DNA of 64,000 nt, taken from the NCBI RefSeq assembly GCF_010974945.1, contig NZ_JAAIVB010000021.1, positions 62,001-126,000 on the forward strand, given 5' to 3'. Source of the stretch: Noviherbaspirillum galbum (GTDB lineage: Bacteria > Pseudomonadota > Gammaproteobacteria > Burkholderiales > Burkholderiaceae_D). Position numbers and translations under genes: made by a program. Numbering within the stretch: position 1 is the first letter of the stretch; each line of letters opens with the position of its first letter. The notes under the pieces were generated by a model. The model was not told where the DNA came from and ran no database searches. It saw nothing but the letters and a program-made list of their open reading frames with translations. This document shows positions 47,211 through 55,548 of this stretch, in pieces.

Positions 47211-47296
47211 TTAAGCACTTCCAAGTCATTGATAAATTAGACTTTCTTAATTTTCAAGGCAACTCAACAAGACCTCTGCAGAGACGATTGCTCGAC

Positions 47297-49036
47297 ATGA
47301 AACCCCTATACCAAGTCCCTAAAAACGAAATCATGGAGGCGCTGACGGCATTCAAAGGCGCCTTTCGCACGGTTGGCGTCTTTTCCGCGATCATCAACCT
47401 GCTGATGCTCGTGCCGTCTCTGTACATGCTGCAGGTCTACGACCGCGTGCTGCAAAGCCGCAATGAAATCACCCTGCTGATGCTGACCATGATCATGCTG
47501 GGCGCCTACGTCTTCATGAGCGCCCTCGAACTGGTGCGCAGCTTCATCCTGGTCCGCGTTGGCGCCCAGCTCGACATGAAGCTCAACAAGCGGGTCTATA
47601 CCGCCGCCTTCGAGCAGAACCTGAAGAAGGGCGGCGGCAATGCCGGCCAGTCGCTGCAGGACCTGACCAACATTCGCCAGTTCCTGACCGGCAACGCGCT
47701 GTTCGCCTTCTGCGACGCGCCCTGGTTCCCCTTCTACCTCATCGTCATCTTCATGTTCGAGCCGACGCTCGGCATCTTCGCGCTGGCCTCGACCGCCATC
47801 CTCGTGGTGCTGGCCTTCGTCAACGAGAAGGTCTCGAAGAAGCCGCTGTCCGAAGCCAACACCATGGCGGTGACGTCCACCGCGCTGGCATCGAGCAACC
47901 TGCGCAATGCCGAAGTCATCGAATCGATGGGCATGCTGCCCAACCTGATGAGCCGCTGGTTCAAGATGCATGGCCGCTTCCTGCAGCTGCAGGGCGAGGC
48001 GAGCGAGAAGGCGGGCATCGTCACCGCCGTCACCAAGTTCGTGCAGGTTTCGGTGCAGTCCCTCGTGCTGGGCCTCGGTGCGCTACTGGTCATCGAAGGC
48101 AAGATCTCCCCGGGCATGATGATCGCCGCCTCCATCCTGCTGGGCAAGGCAATGGGTCCGGTGCAGATGCTGATCGGCGTGTGGAAATCGTGGTCGAGCA
48201 CCCGCAGCGCCTATGGGCGCCTGGTCAAGCTGCTGTCCGACAATCCCGCCCGCGAGGCCGGCATGTCCCTGCCCGCGCCGCAAGGCGTGGTGAGCGTCGA
48301 AGGCGCTGTCGCCGCTCCTCCCGGTTCGCAGATTCCCGTGCTGCGCGGCCTGAGCTTTGCCTTCCAGCCCGGCGACGCCGTCGGCATCATCGGCCCCAGC
48401 GGCTCCGGCAAGTCCACGCTGGCGCGCCTGCTGGTCGGCATCTGGCCCGCCGCTTCCGGCAAGGTCCGCCTCGACGGCGCCGACATCTACCAGTGGAACA
48501 AGGATGAGCTCGGCCCACACATCGGCTACCTGCCGCAGGACATCGAGCTCTTCGCCGGCACGGTCAGCGAGAACATCGCCCGCTTCGGCGACATCGATGC
48601 CGAGAAGGTCATCGATGCCGCCAAGCGCGCCGGCGTGCACGACATGATCCTGCACTTCCCGAAGGGCTACGACACCCTGCTGGGTGACGGCGGCGCCGGC
48701 CTGTCCGGCGGCCAGAAGCAGCGCCTCGGCCTGGCGCGCGCCATGTACGGCGATCCCGCGCTCGTCGTGCTCGACGAACCCAATTCCAACCTGGACGACC
48801 AGGGCGAGCAGGCCCTCGTGCAGGCGGTGCTGGACATGCGCCGCCGCGGTAAGACCGTGGTGCTGATCACCCACCGCACCAGCATCATCGGCGCGACCAA
48901 CAAGCTGCTGCTGCTGCGCGAAGGCGTGTCGCAGGTCTTCGGTCCGACCGAACAGGTATTGCAGGCGCTTTCCCAGGCCAGCCAGCAGGCTGCCGCGGAA
49001 CAGGGCCAAGGCCGCATCGCAGCGCAGGCTGCTTGA
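47297..49036 (+). CDS. Type I secretion ABC transporter/permease (PrtD/RsaD type)
   Basis: Inner-membrane exporter of 579 residues. The N-terminal membrane domain (about 25-290; GVFSAIINLLMLVPSLYMLQVYDRVLQSRN, the usual start of this group) is followed by the ATPase with Walker A GPSGSGKST (366-374), signature LSGGQ from L469, and Walker B LVVLDEPNSNLD. There is no C39 peptidase or CLD domain, so it is the protease/lipase/S-layer exporter type that recognises uncleaved C-terminal signals. It is the first gene of a three-gene operon with HlyD and TolC homologues and is preceded by a CRP-type site. The ATG at 47297 is preferred over an in-frame TTG at 47288. Confidence 0.93.
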   Translation: MKPLYQVPKNEIMEALTAFKGAFRTVGVFSAIINLLMLVPSLYMLQVYDRVLQSRNEITLLMLTMIMLGAYVFMSALELVRSFILVRVGAQLDMKLNKRVYTAAFEQNLKKGGGNAGQSLQDLTNIRQFLTGNALFAFCDAPWFPFYLIVIFMFEPTLGIFALASTAILVVLAFVNEKVSKKPLSEANTMAVTSTALASSNLRNAEVIESMGMLPNLMSRWFKMHGRFLQLQGEASEKAGIVTAVTKFVQVSVQSLVLGLGALLVIEGKISPGMMIAASILLGKAMGPVQMLIGVWKSWSSTRSAYGRLVKLLSDNPAREAGMSLPAPQGVVSVEGAVAAPPGSQIPVLRGLSFAFQPGDAVGIIGPSGSGKSTLARLLVGIWPAASGKVRLDGADIYQWNKDELGPHIGYLPQDIELFAGTVSENIARFGDIDAEKVIDAAKRAGVHDMILHFPKGYDTLLGDGGAGLSGGQKQRLGLARAMYGDPALVVLDEPNSNLDDQGEQALVQAVLDMRRRGKTVVLITHRTSIIGATNKLLLLREGVSQVFGPTEQVLQALSQASQQAAAEQGQGRIAAQAA

Positions 49037-49057
49037 GAAGAACGCTGAGGAGTCATC

Positions 49058-50410
49058 ATGAGAATGCTATTCAACAAGGACGGCGCTACCGAAGTCGTCA
49101 TCAAGCCGGCTGACGCCGCAATGGTCAATACCGATGCCACCAAGCACACCCGACTCGGCTGGTGGATCGTGCTCGCCGGCGTCGGCGGCTTCATCCTCTG
49201 GGCCATGTTCGCGCCGCTCGACAAGGGCGTGCCCGCGCCCGGCACCGTCATGGCGTCCGGCAACCGCAAGCTCATCCAGCACCAGAGCGGCGGCACCATC
49301 GAGGACATCCTCGTCAAGGAAGGCGACAAGGTGAAGGCCGGACAGACCCTGGTCAAGATGAACGACGTGATCGCGCGTTCCAACGCCGACACCGCCCGCG
49401 CCCAGTACATTACCGCGCGCGCCGTCGAGTCCCGCCTGCTTGCCGAACGTGACGGCAAGGGCGAGATCGCCTTTCCGGACGAGCTGAAGAACGCCAAGGA
49501 CGATCCCCGCGCCGCCAGCGCCATGCTGACGCAGCAGCAGCTGTTCTCGTCGCGCCAGATGTCGCTGCGCAGCGAACTCGGCGCGCTCGACGAAAGCGTT
49601 GCAGGCCTGAAGTCGCAGGTCCGCGGCCTCAAGGAAGTGCTGGAAAGCCAGCGCGAGCAGGGCAAGCTGGTGAAGGACCAGCTGGACAGCCTGCGTGACC
49701 TGGTCAAGGACGGCTATGTGGCGCGCAACCGCGTGCTCGACCTCGAGCGCACCTATTCGCAGATCAACGGTGCGGTGTCGGAAAACATCGGCAACATTGG
49801 CCGCGCCGAGCGCCAGATCGCCGAGCTCAACCTGCGCCGCGTGCAGCGCCAGCAGGACTACCAGAAGGAAGTCCGCACCCAGCTGTCCGATACCCAGAAG
49901 GAAGCCGAGGCGCTGCAGAGCCGCCTCAAGGCTCTGGACTTCGAGCTGAACAACGCCGACGTCAAGGCGCCGGTCGATGGCACGGTGGTGGCGCTGAACG
50001 TCTTCACCCGCGGCGGCGTCGTGCCTCCGGCATTCCGCATGATGGACCTGCTGCCGACCGATGATCCGCTGATCGTCGAATCGCAGATCCCGGTCAACCT
50101 GATCGACAAGGTCCATCCCGACCTGCCGGTCGAGCTGATCTTCAGCGCCTTCAACCAGAATCAGACTCCGCACATCCCCGGCGTCGTGACCCAGGTGTCC
50201 GCCGACCGAATCACGGACGAGCGCACGGGCATGCCGTACTACAAGATGCGCATCCGCGTGACCGACGAAGGCAAGAAGCTGCTCGGCTCGCTGCAGGTGC
50301 GCCCCGGCATGCCGGTGGAAGCCTTCATCAAGACGGGTGAACGCACCATGATGAGCTACCTGCTCAAGCCGGTGTTCGACCGCGCCAAGTCTTCCCTGAG
50401 CGAGGAGTGA
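49058..50410 (+). CDS. Type I secretion periplasmic adaptor (HlyD/PrtE family)
   Basis: Membrane-fusion protein of 450 residues linking the ABC exporter to the outer-membrane channel. It has a short cytoplasmic N-terminus, one membrane helix (about 33-55, LGWWIVLAGVGGFILWAMFAPL), a biotinyl-lipoyl half (GGTIEDILVKEGDKVKAGQTLVKM), a long coiled-coil hairpin (about 170-305) and a beta-barrel domain (VKAPVDGTVVALNVFTRGGVV). A TGAGGAG ribosome site precedes the ATG by about six bases. It is 21 bases after the ABC gene and almost overlaps the TolC gene. Confidence 0.93.
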   Translation: MRMLFNKDGATEVVIKPADAAMVNTDATKHTRLGWWIVLAGVGGFILWAMFAPLDKGVPAPGTVMASGNRKLIQHQSGGTIEDILVKEGDKVKAGQTLVKMNDVIARSNADTARAQYITARAVESRLLAERDGKGEIAFPDELKNAKDDPRAASAMLTQQQLFSSRQMSLRSELGALDESVAGLKSQVRGLKEVLESQREQGKLVKDQLDSLRDLVKDGYVARNRVLDLERTYSQINGAVSENIGNIGRAERQIAELNLRRVQRQQDYQKEVRTQLSDTQKEAEALQSRLKALDFELNNADVKAPVDGTVVALNVFTRGGVVPPAFRMMDLLPTDDPLIVESQIPVNLIDKVHPDLPVELIFSAFNQNQTPHIPGVVTQVSADRITDERTGMPYYKMRIRVTDEGKKLLGSLQVRPGMPVEAFIKTGERTMMSYLLKPVFDRAKSSLSEE

Positions 50411-50412
50411 GC

Positions 50413-51882
50413 GTGACCGTGCAAGTGAATCTGAAGAAAGGCCTGCTGGCGTCGGCCGTGATGATGGCGCTGGCGTCGCAATCCGGCGGCGCGTTCGCGA
50501 TCGGTTTGCTCGACGCCTACCAGGCGGCATTGCAGAACGACCCGACCTACCAGTCGGCCGTGAATGAAAGCAAGGCGGGCCAGCAGTACAAGGTCCTCGG
50601 CCGCTCCAACCTGCTGCCGCAGGTATCGGCCAGCTACTCCACCAGCAAGAACCGCGCGGATTACACCTCGCCGAACATCTTCGGCATCGTGGACACGACG
50701 CACCCCGAATACACCAGCAACTCCGGCGTGGTCCAGCTGCGCCAGCCGGTGATCAACTTCGACGGCTATGCGCGCTACAAGCAAGGCATCGCGCAGACCA
50801 ACTACACCGATGCGCAGTTCAACGGGCGTGCCCAGGACCTGATCATCCGCGTGCTGTCGGCGTATGCAGATGCAAAGTTTGCCGAGGACCAGCTTGCCCT
50901 CTCGACGGTGCAGCGCGACGTGCTCGCGGAGCAGCGCACCGTCAACGAACGCATGTTCAAGGGCGGCGAAGGCACCAAGACCGACGTGCTGGAAACCCAG
51001 GCCCGCTTCGACCTGTCCGAAGCGCAGCTGCTCGAATCCCGCGACAACGTGGTCAACGCGCGCAACACCCTGGCCGGCCTCATCGGCCAAGATGTGACCG
51101 AGCTCGACGGCTTGAACGACCAGTTCAAGGTCATGCCCATGAACCCGGCTTCGTTCGAGGATTGGAAGGCGCTCGCCCTGCAGAAGAACGCCGACCTCGA
51201 GGCGCAGCGCTATGGCGTGGAAATCGCCGAGCAGGAAATCCGCAAGAGCCTGGCCGGCCACGCGCCGCGCCTGGACGTGGTGGCCGCGCTGAGCAAGGGC
51301 AAGTCAGAATCGCTGACGACGCTGAACCAGGAATCGACCACCCGCAGCGTGGGCGTGCAGCTGAACATCCCGCTGTATTCCGGCGGCGCCGTCGATGCCA
51401 CCGCCAAGCAGGCCGTGGCCAACCGCGACAAGGCCAAGTCCGACCTGGAGGCCAAGACCAATCAGGTGCTGGTCGACCTGCGGCGCTACTACAACATCGC
51501 CACCAGCAGCGCCGCGCGCATCGACGCGCTGGTCAAGACGGTGCAGTCCGGCCGCGAACTCGTCACCGCCACGCGGCAAAGCGTGAAGGGCGGGGTGCGC
51601 ATCAACCTCGACGTGCTCAATGCCCAGCAGCAGGTCATTACCGCCCAGCGTGACCTGGCCCAGGCGCGCTATTCCTATCTCGTGGCCTACCTGCGCCTGC
51701 GCAATACGGCCGGCGTGCTCAACGTCGACGACCTCAACACCGTGGCGAGCTACTTCGCCAAGGGGACGGGAAGCGCCACGACCGCCTCATTGACGTCGAC
51801 GACGCCTGCAAGCGTCGACATGCTGGCGGAAAGCGCGAAGATGAAAGGCATGGTCCGCGGCGTGAGCCTGCCGGCGCAGTAA
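50413..51882 (+). CDS. TolC-family outer-membrane channel
   Basis: Outer-membrane exit duct of 489 residues. The signal peptide (LLASAVMMALASQSGGAFA) is followed by the two tandem TolC repeats: LLDAYQAALQNDPTYQSAVNESKAGQ opens the first and DLEAQRYGVEIAEQEIRKSLAGHAPRLDVVAALSKGKS the second. IPLYSGGAVDATAKQAVANRD and NVLDVLNAQ-like segments are also typical. Two GTG starts are possible. I prefer 50413 because AGGAG (50403-50407) is then five bases upstream, whereas 50407 would overlap that site. It completes the type I system and ends at a strong terminator. Confidence 0.92.
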   Translation: MTVQVNLKKGLLASAVMMALASQSGGAFAIGLLDAYQAALQNDPTYQSAVNESKAGQQYKVLGRSNLLPQVSASYSTSKNRADYTSPNIFGIVDTTHPEYTSNSGVVQLRQPVINFDGYARYKQGIAQTNYTDAQFNGRAQDLIIRVLSAYADAKFAEDQLALSTVQRDVLAEQRTVNERMFKGGEGTKTDVLETQARFDLSEAQLLESRDNVVNARNTLAGLIGQDVTELDGLNDQFKVMPMNPASFEDWKALALQKNADLEAQRYGVEIAEQEIRKSLAGHAPRLDVVAALSKGKSESLTTLNQESTTRSVGVQLNIPLYSGGAVDATAKQAVANRDKAKSDLEAKTNQVLVDLRRYYNIATSSAARIDALVKTVQSGRELVTATRQSVKGGVRINLDVLNAQQQVITAQRDLAQARYSYLVAYLRLRNTAGVLNVDDLNTVASYFAKGTGSATTASLTSTTPASVDMLAESAKMKGMVRGVSLPAQ

Positions 51883-51924
51883 GCAAATCGGCAAGGGCGC
51901 GCATCATCGCCCGACAGCCCAATA

Positions 51925-51957
51925 AAAAGGGGAGCGATCACGCTCCCCTTTTATTTT
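51925..51957 (+). terminator. Intrinsic terminator after the secretion operon
   Basis: AAAAGGGGAGCG, loop ATCA, CGCTCCCCTTTT, then ATTTT. Perfect 12-bp stem, bidirectional, also serving the converging acetyltransferase gene. Confidence 0.88.
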
Positions 51958-52014
51958 CCTTTTTTCATTTTGCCGGCCCGGATGCGGCCGGCAAGGACTT
52001 TCCTCCGCTGCCCA

Positions 52015-52464
52015 TCAAGCCATCACTGCCGGTTTTGCGACAACGAAGATGTTCTTCGTGTAGATGCCGGGCAGCCTCGGCTCGGGCGCGAAACCTACCG
52101 ACTGGTAGAAGGCCTGCGTTCCCGCCCCCGGCTCGAGACAGAGGCGCCGGATCTTCGAACGCATCGCATATTGCTCGATGTTCCTGATGAGCCAGCGGCC
52201 GATGCCGTGACCACGGTATTCCTGCAAGATGATCAGGTCGGAAACGTGGCAGAACTCCGGCGGCGCCAGTTCAAGGCGCGCGATGCCGACCTGCTTTTGC
52301 GCGGCGTCCACCGCGACCCATTGCACCTTGCCCAGCGGATGAGCGGGCCGATGATCGCGATCGTTGCTGACTTGCCAGCCGGCGTGGCGGCGGAATTTCT
52401 CGATGGCTTTTCTTGCCATCGATTCCGAAAGAAGTTGAAAGGTGAGTTGCTGCGTCTTGCTCAT
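52015..52464 (-). CDS. GNAT-family N-acetyltransferase
   Basis: The 149-residue single-domain acetyltransferase has the acetyl-CoA-binding motif A as LIILQEYRGHGIGRWLIRNIEQYA (R/Q-x-x-G-x-G/A) and a C-terminal AFYQSVGFAP block, the usual GNAT beta6-beta7 region. It converges with the secretion operon and diverges from the acyltransferase at 52685. The substrate cannot be told. Confidence 0.8.
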   Translation of the reverse strand: MSKTQQLTFQLLSESMARKAIEKFRRHAGWQVSNDRDHRPAHPLGKVQWVAVDAAQKQVGIARLELAPPEFCHVSDLIILQEYRGHGIGRWLIRNIEQYAMRSKIRRLCLEPGAGTQAFYQSVGFAPEPRLPGIYTKNIFVVAKPAVMA

Positions 52465-52684
52465 GATGTTTTTCTGGAACTGCTATTGTTCGAGGCGCGG
52501 CTGCATGCCGATCATGCAAGAATCAGCCGCTTCGCTGGCGATAAGGGGTGATGCGCGGATCACTCTCCATGCGAGTCGTTTCATTCTATACCGCAGCCCG
52601 CGTTGCGCCAGGCAATCTTTACAAATTCAAACCGATGGCTGATCCGATTCGGTATGATGGCTGACCTCGTCATGCCACCCGGCC

Positions 52685-53830
52685 ATGTTCCCGTTCCAGA
52701 CGCCACCCCGCCGCCATGCCGCCAAGGTCATCTTTGCCGACCAGCTGCGCGCGCTCGCCATCTTCTGCGTGCTGGTGGTCCATCTCCTCGGCAGCTATTG
52801 GGCGGCGCGCGACACGGTGGCCCAGCACATCGCCGCGCCGGTGGTAGCCGACCCGGCGGCGCGCAGCCTAAGCCTCATTTCCCTCACCTGGGTCAATCTC
52901 GGCCCGCTGGGCGTGTCGCTGTTTTTCCTCATCAGCGGCTTCGTGATTCCCTTCTCCCTGCAGCACGCCAGACGCTGGCGCTTTCTCGGCGCGCGCATGC
53001 TGCGCATCTATCCCACTTATGTCGCCTGCCTGCTGCTCGGCATGGCCGCGGTCTGGACCAGCGCGCGGTTCTGGGGCAAGCCGGTGCCATGGGATGCCAC
53101 GACCTTCTTCATGAACGCGATGCTGCTGCATAACCTCGCCTCCGTCGACACCATGGACATGGTCAACTGGAGCCTCGCGGTCGAGATCAAGTTCTACCTG
53201 CTTGCCTGCCTTGCCGCAGGCTGGATACGGACCGGACGCAGCCTGCCGGTCATCGGACTGGCGTGCGCAATCGCCGGCCTCGTCTACCTGCAGGACGCCT
53301 GGCTGCCCGCCGCATGGCAAGTCGTTCCCGCCGGCGGCTTCGCGCTGTCCTTGCCCTTGCTGATGCATGACCTGATGTTCATGCCCTTCATGCTGATCGG
53401 CACGCTGTTCTCGTTCCACTTCCGGAAGATGATCGGCACGCGCACGCTGGGAGCAGGAGTGGCGGCGCTGCTCCTCGTCTTCCTCTTCGCCTGGACGCAT
53501 TCGGTGCTGAAGGACTTCTTTCCGCTGGTGCCGCTCAACTACGTGCTGGCGCTGCTCCTCTTCTCGACGGCCTACGCCTTCCGTCGCAGCTTCCGTCCCA
53601 TCGGCGCGGTGGACGACCTGGCCGCCATCAGTTATCCGGTCTACGCCTTGCACACCCTGGTCGGCTATACCGCCATCCGCCTGCTGACGGCGCATGCAGT
53701 GCCGTACTACATCTCGGTCGGACTCGCCTTCCTCATCATCGCGCCGCTCGCCAGCATCGTGCACCTGCTGGTCGAAATGCCGACGCAAGCCCTCGGCCGA
53801 CGCCTGATGCAAAAAGGCCACAAGAGTTGA
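52685..53830 (+). CDS. Acyltransferase family 3 membrane protein
   Basis: The 381-residue protein has about ten membrane segments and acyltransferase-3 motifs: FADQLRALAIFCVLVVHLLGSY with the conserved His, GVSLFFLISGFVIPFSL, ARMLRIYPTYVACLL and NWSLAVEIKFYLLACL. It probably acetylates a surface glycan or lipid. It is distinct in sequence from the minus-strand acyltransferase at 30331. It stands alone, with no strong ribosome site before its ATG. Confidence 0.82.
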   Translation: MFPFQTPPRRHAAKVIFADQLRALAIFCVLVVHLLGSYWAARDTVAQHIAAPVVADPAARSLSLISLTWVNLGPLGVSLFFLISGFVIPFSLQHARRWRFLGARMLRIYPTYVACLLLGMAAVWTSARFWGKPVPWDATTFFMNAMLLHNLASVDTMDMVNWSLAVEIKFYLLACLAAGWIRTGRSLPVIGLACAIAGLVYLQDAWLPAAWQVVPAGGFALSLPLLMHDLMFMPFMLIGTLFSFHFRKMIGTRTLGAGVAALLLVFLFAWTHSVLKDFFPLVPLNYVLALLLFSTAYAFRRSFRPIGAVDDLAAISYPVYALHTLVGYTAIRLLTAHAVPYYISVGLAFLIIAPLASIVHLLVEMPTQALGRRLMQKGHKS

Positions 53831-53992
53831 GGTATTCGCAATTTCTTGACCCTAGGCAACAGCTGTGACACGATCTTCCGGCGGCCGACAACAATACGCA
53901 TGAAAAATGCAGGCCGCGTCCTTGCTGGCCTGCGTGAATCCGCGGGCCATCTTCACACCACGTTTTGAATACAAATCCAGGGAGGGTGGTTC

Positions 53993-54349
53993 ATGAAACA
54001 CTTTGCAAAATGGGCGCTGGTAGCGACTTACTTTGTGGCGCACAGCGCATTCGCCGTCGGCTCGATCGCGATCGACGACCAGATCGGCGAGGCCGAGCCG
54101 GCGTACGGCGTCGTGGTCGGCGAGGATTCCGCCGACGCGGCGAAGAAGGAAGCGGTCAAGACCTGCAAGGAGTACGGCGGCACGAACTGCAAGGCCATGG
54201 TCTGGTTCAAGAAATGCGGCGCGGTGGCGGTAACGAAGAAGTATTATGGCTACGGCTATGGCGACACCAAGGCGGTCGCCACGCAGAAGGCGCTGGAAAT
54301 GTGCGGCCGCAACAACTGCAACATCGTGGCATCGGAGTGCGAGGAGTAA
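53993..54349 (+). CDS. Small exported DUF4189-like protein
   Basis: The 118-residue protein has a signal peptide (about 1-21, ALVATYFVAHSAFA). The mature part has the DUF4189 pattern: AYGVVVGEDSADAAKKEAVKTCKEYGGTNCKAMVWFKKCGAVAV, then a second half with CGRNNCNIVASECEE. Several conserved cysteines probably form disulfides in the periplasm. GGAGGG about seven bases before the ATG supports the start. It is a single-gene unit flanked by the 29-bp palindrome; function unknown. Confidence 0.8.
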   Translation: MKHFAKWALVATYFVAHSAFAVGSIAIDDQIGEAEPAYGVVVGEDSADAAKKEAVKTCKEYGGTNCKAMVWFKKCGAVAVTKKYYGYGYGDTKAVATQKALEMCGRNNCNIVASECEE

Positions 54350-54369
54350 GCTCCGCGCGATCTTGAAAT

Positions 54370-54449
54370 GTCATTCCCGCGAAGGCGGGAATCCCATTGC
54401 GCGCCACTCCGGACCATTGAAATGGGATTCCCGCCTTCGCGGGAATGAC
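54370..54449. repeat. 29-bp perfect inverted repeat (GTCATTCCCGC type)
   Basis: 54370-54398 and 54421-54449 are exact reverse complements over 29 bases with a 22-base spacer; each arm is itself palindromic (TTCCCGCGAAGGCGGGAA core). A third partial half (GGCGGGAATGACA) follows at 54457-54469. It lies between the DUF4189 and trhO stops and could terminate both. Confidence 0.9.
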
Positions 54450-54482
54450 AAAAGTAGGCGGGAATGACAGAAGTGGTCACAA

Positions 54483-55358
54483 CTACGCAGCCGCGCCCTC
54501 CGGCGCATTTTCCCGCATCGCCTTCCTGCAATGCGGGCACGATTCCCCCTCTACGTAATACGGCGACAACTGCTCCCGCGGCGTGACCACTGCGCGGCAG
54601 GCGAAGCATTGCGTGGTGTCGGTCGCTTCGAGCTGCGGATTCAGCGCGGTGCGGTAGTCGAAGACGAAGCAGTCGCCGCTGTAGTGTGCGCCGCCGACTT
54701 CCTCGAAGTACTTCAGGATGCCGCCTTCGAGCTGGTACACGCTGTCGTAGCCGACGTTCTGCATGTGGATCGCCGCCTTCTCGCAGCGGATGCCGCCGGT
54801 GCAGAAGGTAACGACCGTCTTGCCGGCGAACTCCGGCTTGTGTTCTTCCACCACCGCCGGGAATTCGCTGAACTTGTCGATGCGAAAGTCGACCACGTTG
54901 TCGAAGGTGCCCACGTCCACCTCGAAGGCGTTGCGGGTATCCATCATCACCACCGGCTTGCCATGGTCGTCATGTCCCCGGTCGAGCCAGCGCTTGAGGG
55001 TCTGCGCATTCACCGCCGGCGCCCGGCCTTCCTCGGGGCGGATCAGCGGGTTCTTCATGGTGATGATCTCGCGCTTGAGCTTCACCAGCATCTTGGTGAA
55101 GGGCTGGCGGTCGTAGTAGCTTTCCTTGGCCTCGATGTCGGCGAAGCGCTGGTCGGCGCGCAGCCAGGACAGGAAGCCGTCGATGCCTTCACGCGCTCCC
55201 GCGAGGAACAGATTGATGCCCTCGGGCGACAGCAGGATGGTGCCTTTCAACCCGAGCTCTTCGCAGATGGCGCGGAAGGCCGAGCGCTTTTCCACGGTGT
55301 CGTCGAAGGTGATGAACTTGTAGGCGGCGATGTTGACGATGGGCTTGCTGGCAGACAT
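54483..55358 (-). CDS. trhO: tRNA uridine(34) hydroxylase, rhodanese family
   Basis: Oxygen-dependent hydroxylase that makes 5-hydroxyuridine at tRNA position 34, the precursor of cmo5U/mo5U. The 291-residue protein has the N-terminal acylphosphatase-like domain ([12 protein letters not shown] ... [18 protein letters not shown]). The rhodanese domain carries the catalytic loop [11 protein letters not shown] (C186, C192). A C-terminal zinc-ribbon-like segment has CFAC and CPHC pairs. It is divergent from dnaE. Length and motifs are as expected for TrhO/YceA. Confidence 0.92.
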   Translation of the reverse strand: MSASKPIVNIAAYKFITFDDTVEKRSAFRAICEELGLKGTILLSPEGINLFLAGAREGIDGFLSWLRADQRFADIEAKESYYDRQPFTKMLVKLKREIITMKNPLIRPEEGRAPAVNAQTLKRWLDRGHDDHGKPVVMMDTRNAFEVDVGTFDNVVDFRIDKFSEFPAVVEEHKPEFAGKTVVTFCTGGIRCEKAAIHMQNVGYDSVYQLEGGILKYFEEVGGAHYSGDCFVFDYRTALNPQLEATDTTQCFACRAVVTPREQLSPYYVEGESCPHCRKAMRENAPEGAAA

Positions 55359-55548
55359 GGATGTTCCGAAATGAAATGCGACACCCCGCGCCTGGCTGTT
55401 GCGTTTTCCTCACTGCAATCGGCCGCGCGAACGGTGTCGTCTTAAGTCGTTGATTTGACGCCATTATAAACGGCGACGCACCAAAAATCCGTCTTCGATC
55501 AACACCATTGCCCTAGGGTATGGACTGCTCACGGAGTAAAATAGCCGG

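Noticed and set aside
46947-47240. Plus-strand 97-codon ORF starting within the palindromic element
   Set aside because: Its first third is translated repeat sequence (HPHPNPPLEGEGAE) and it runs over the CRP-type site and promoter of the secretion operon.
47288-47296. TTG start for the secretion ABC gene
   Set aside because: The in-frame ATG at 47297 is nine bases later and gives the usual family N-terminus; neither has a better ribosome site.
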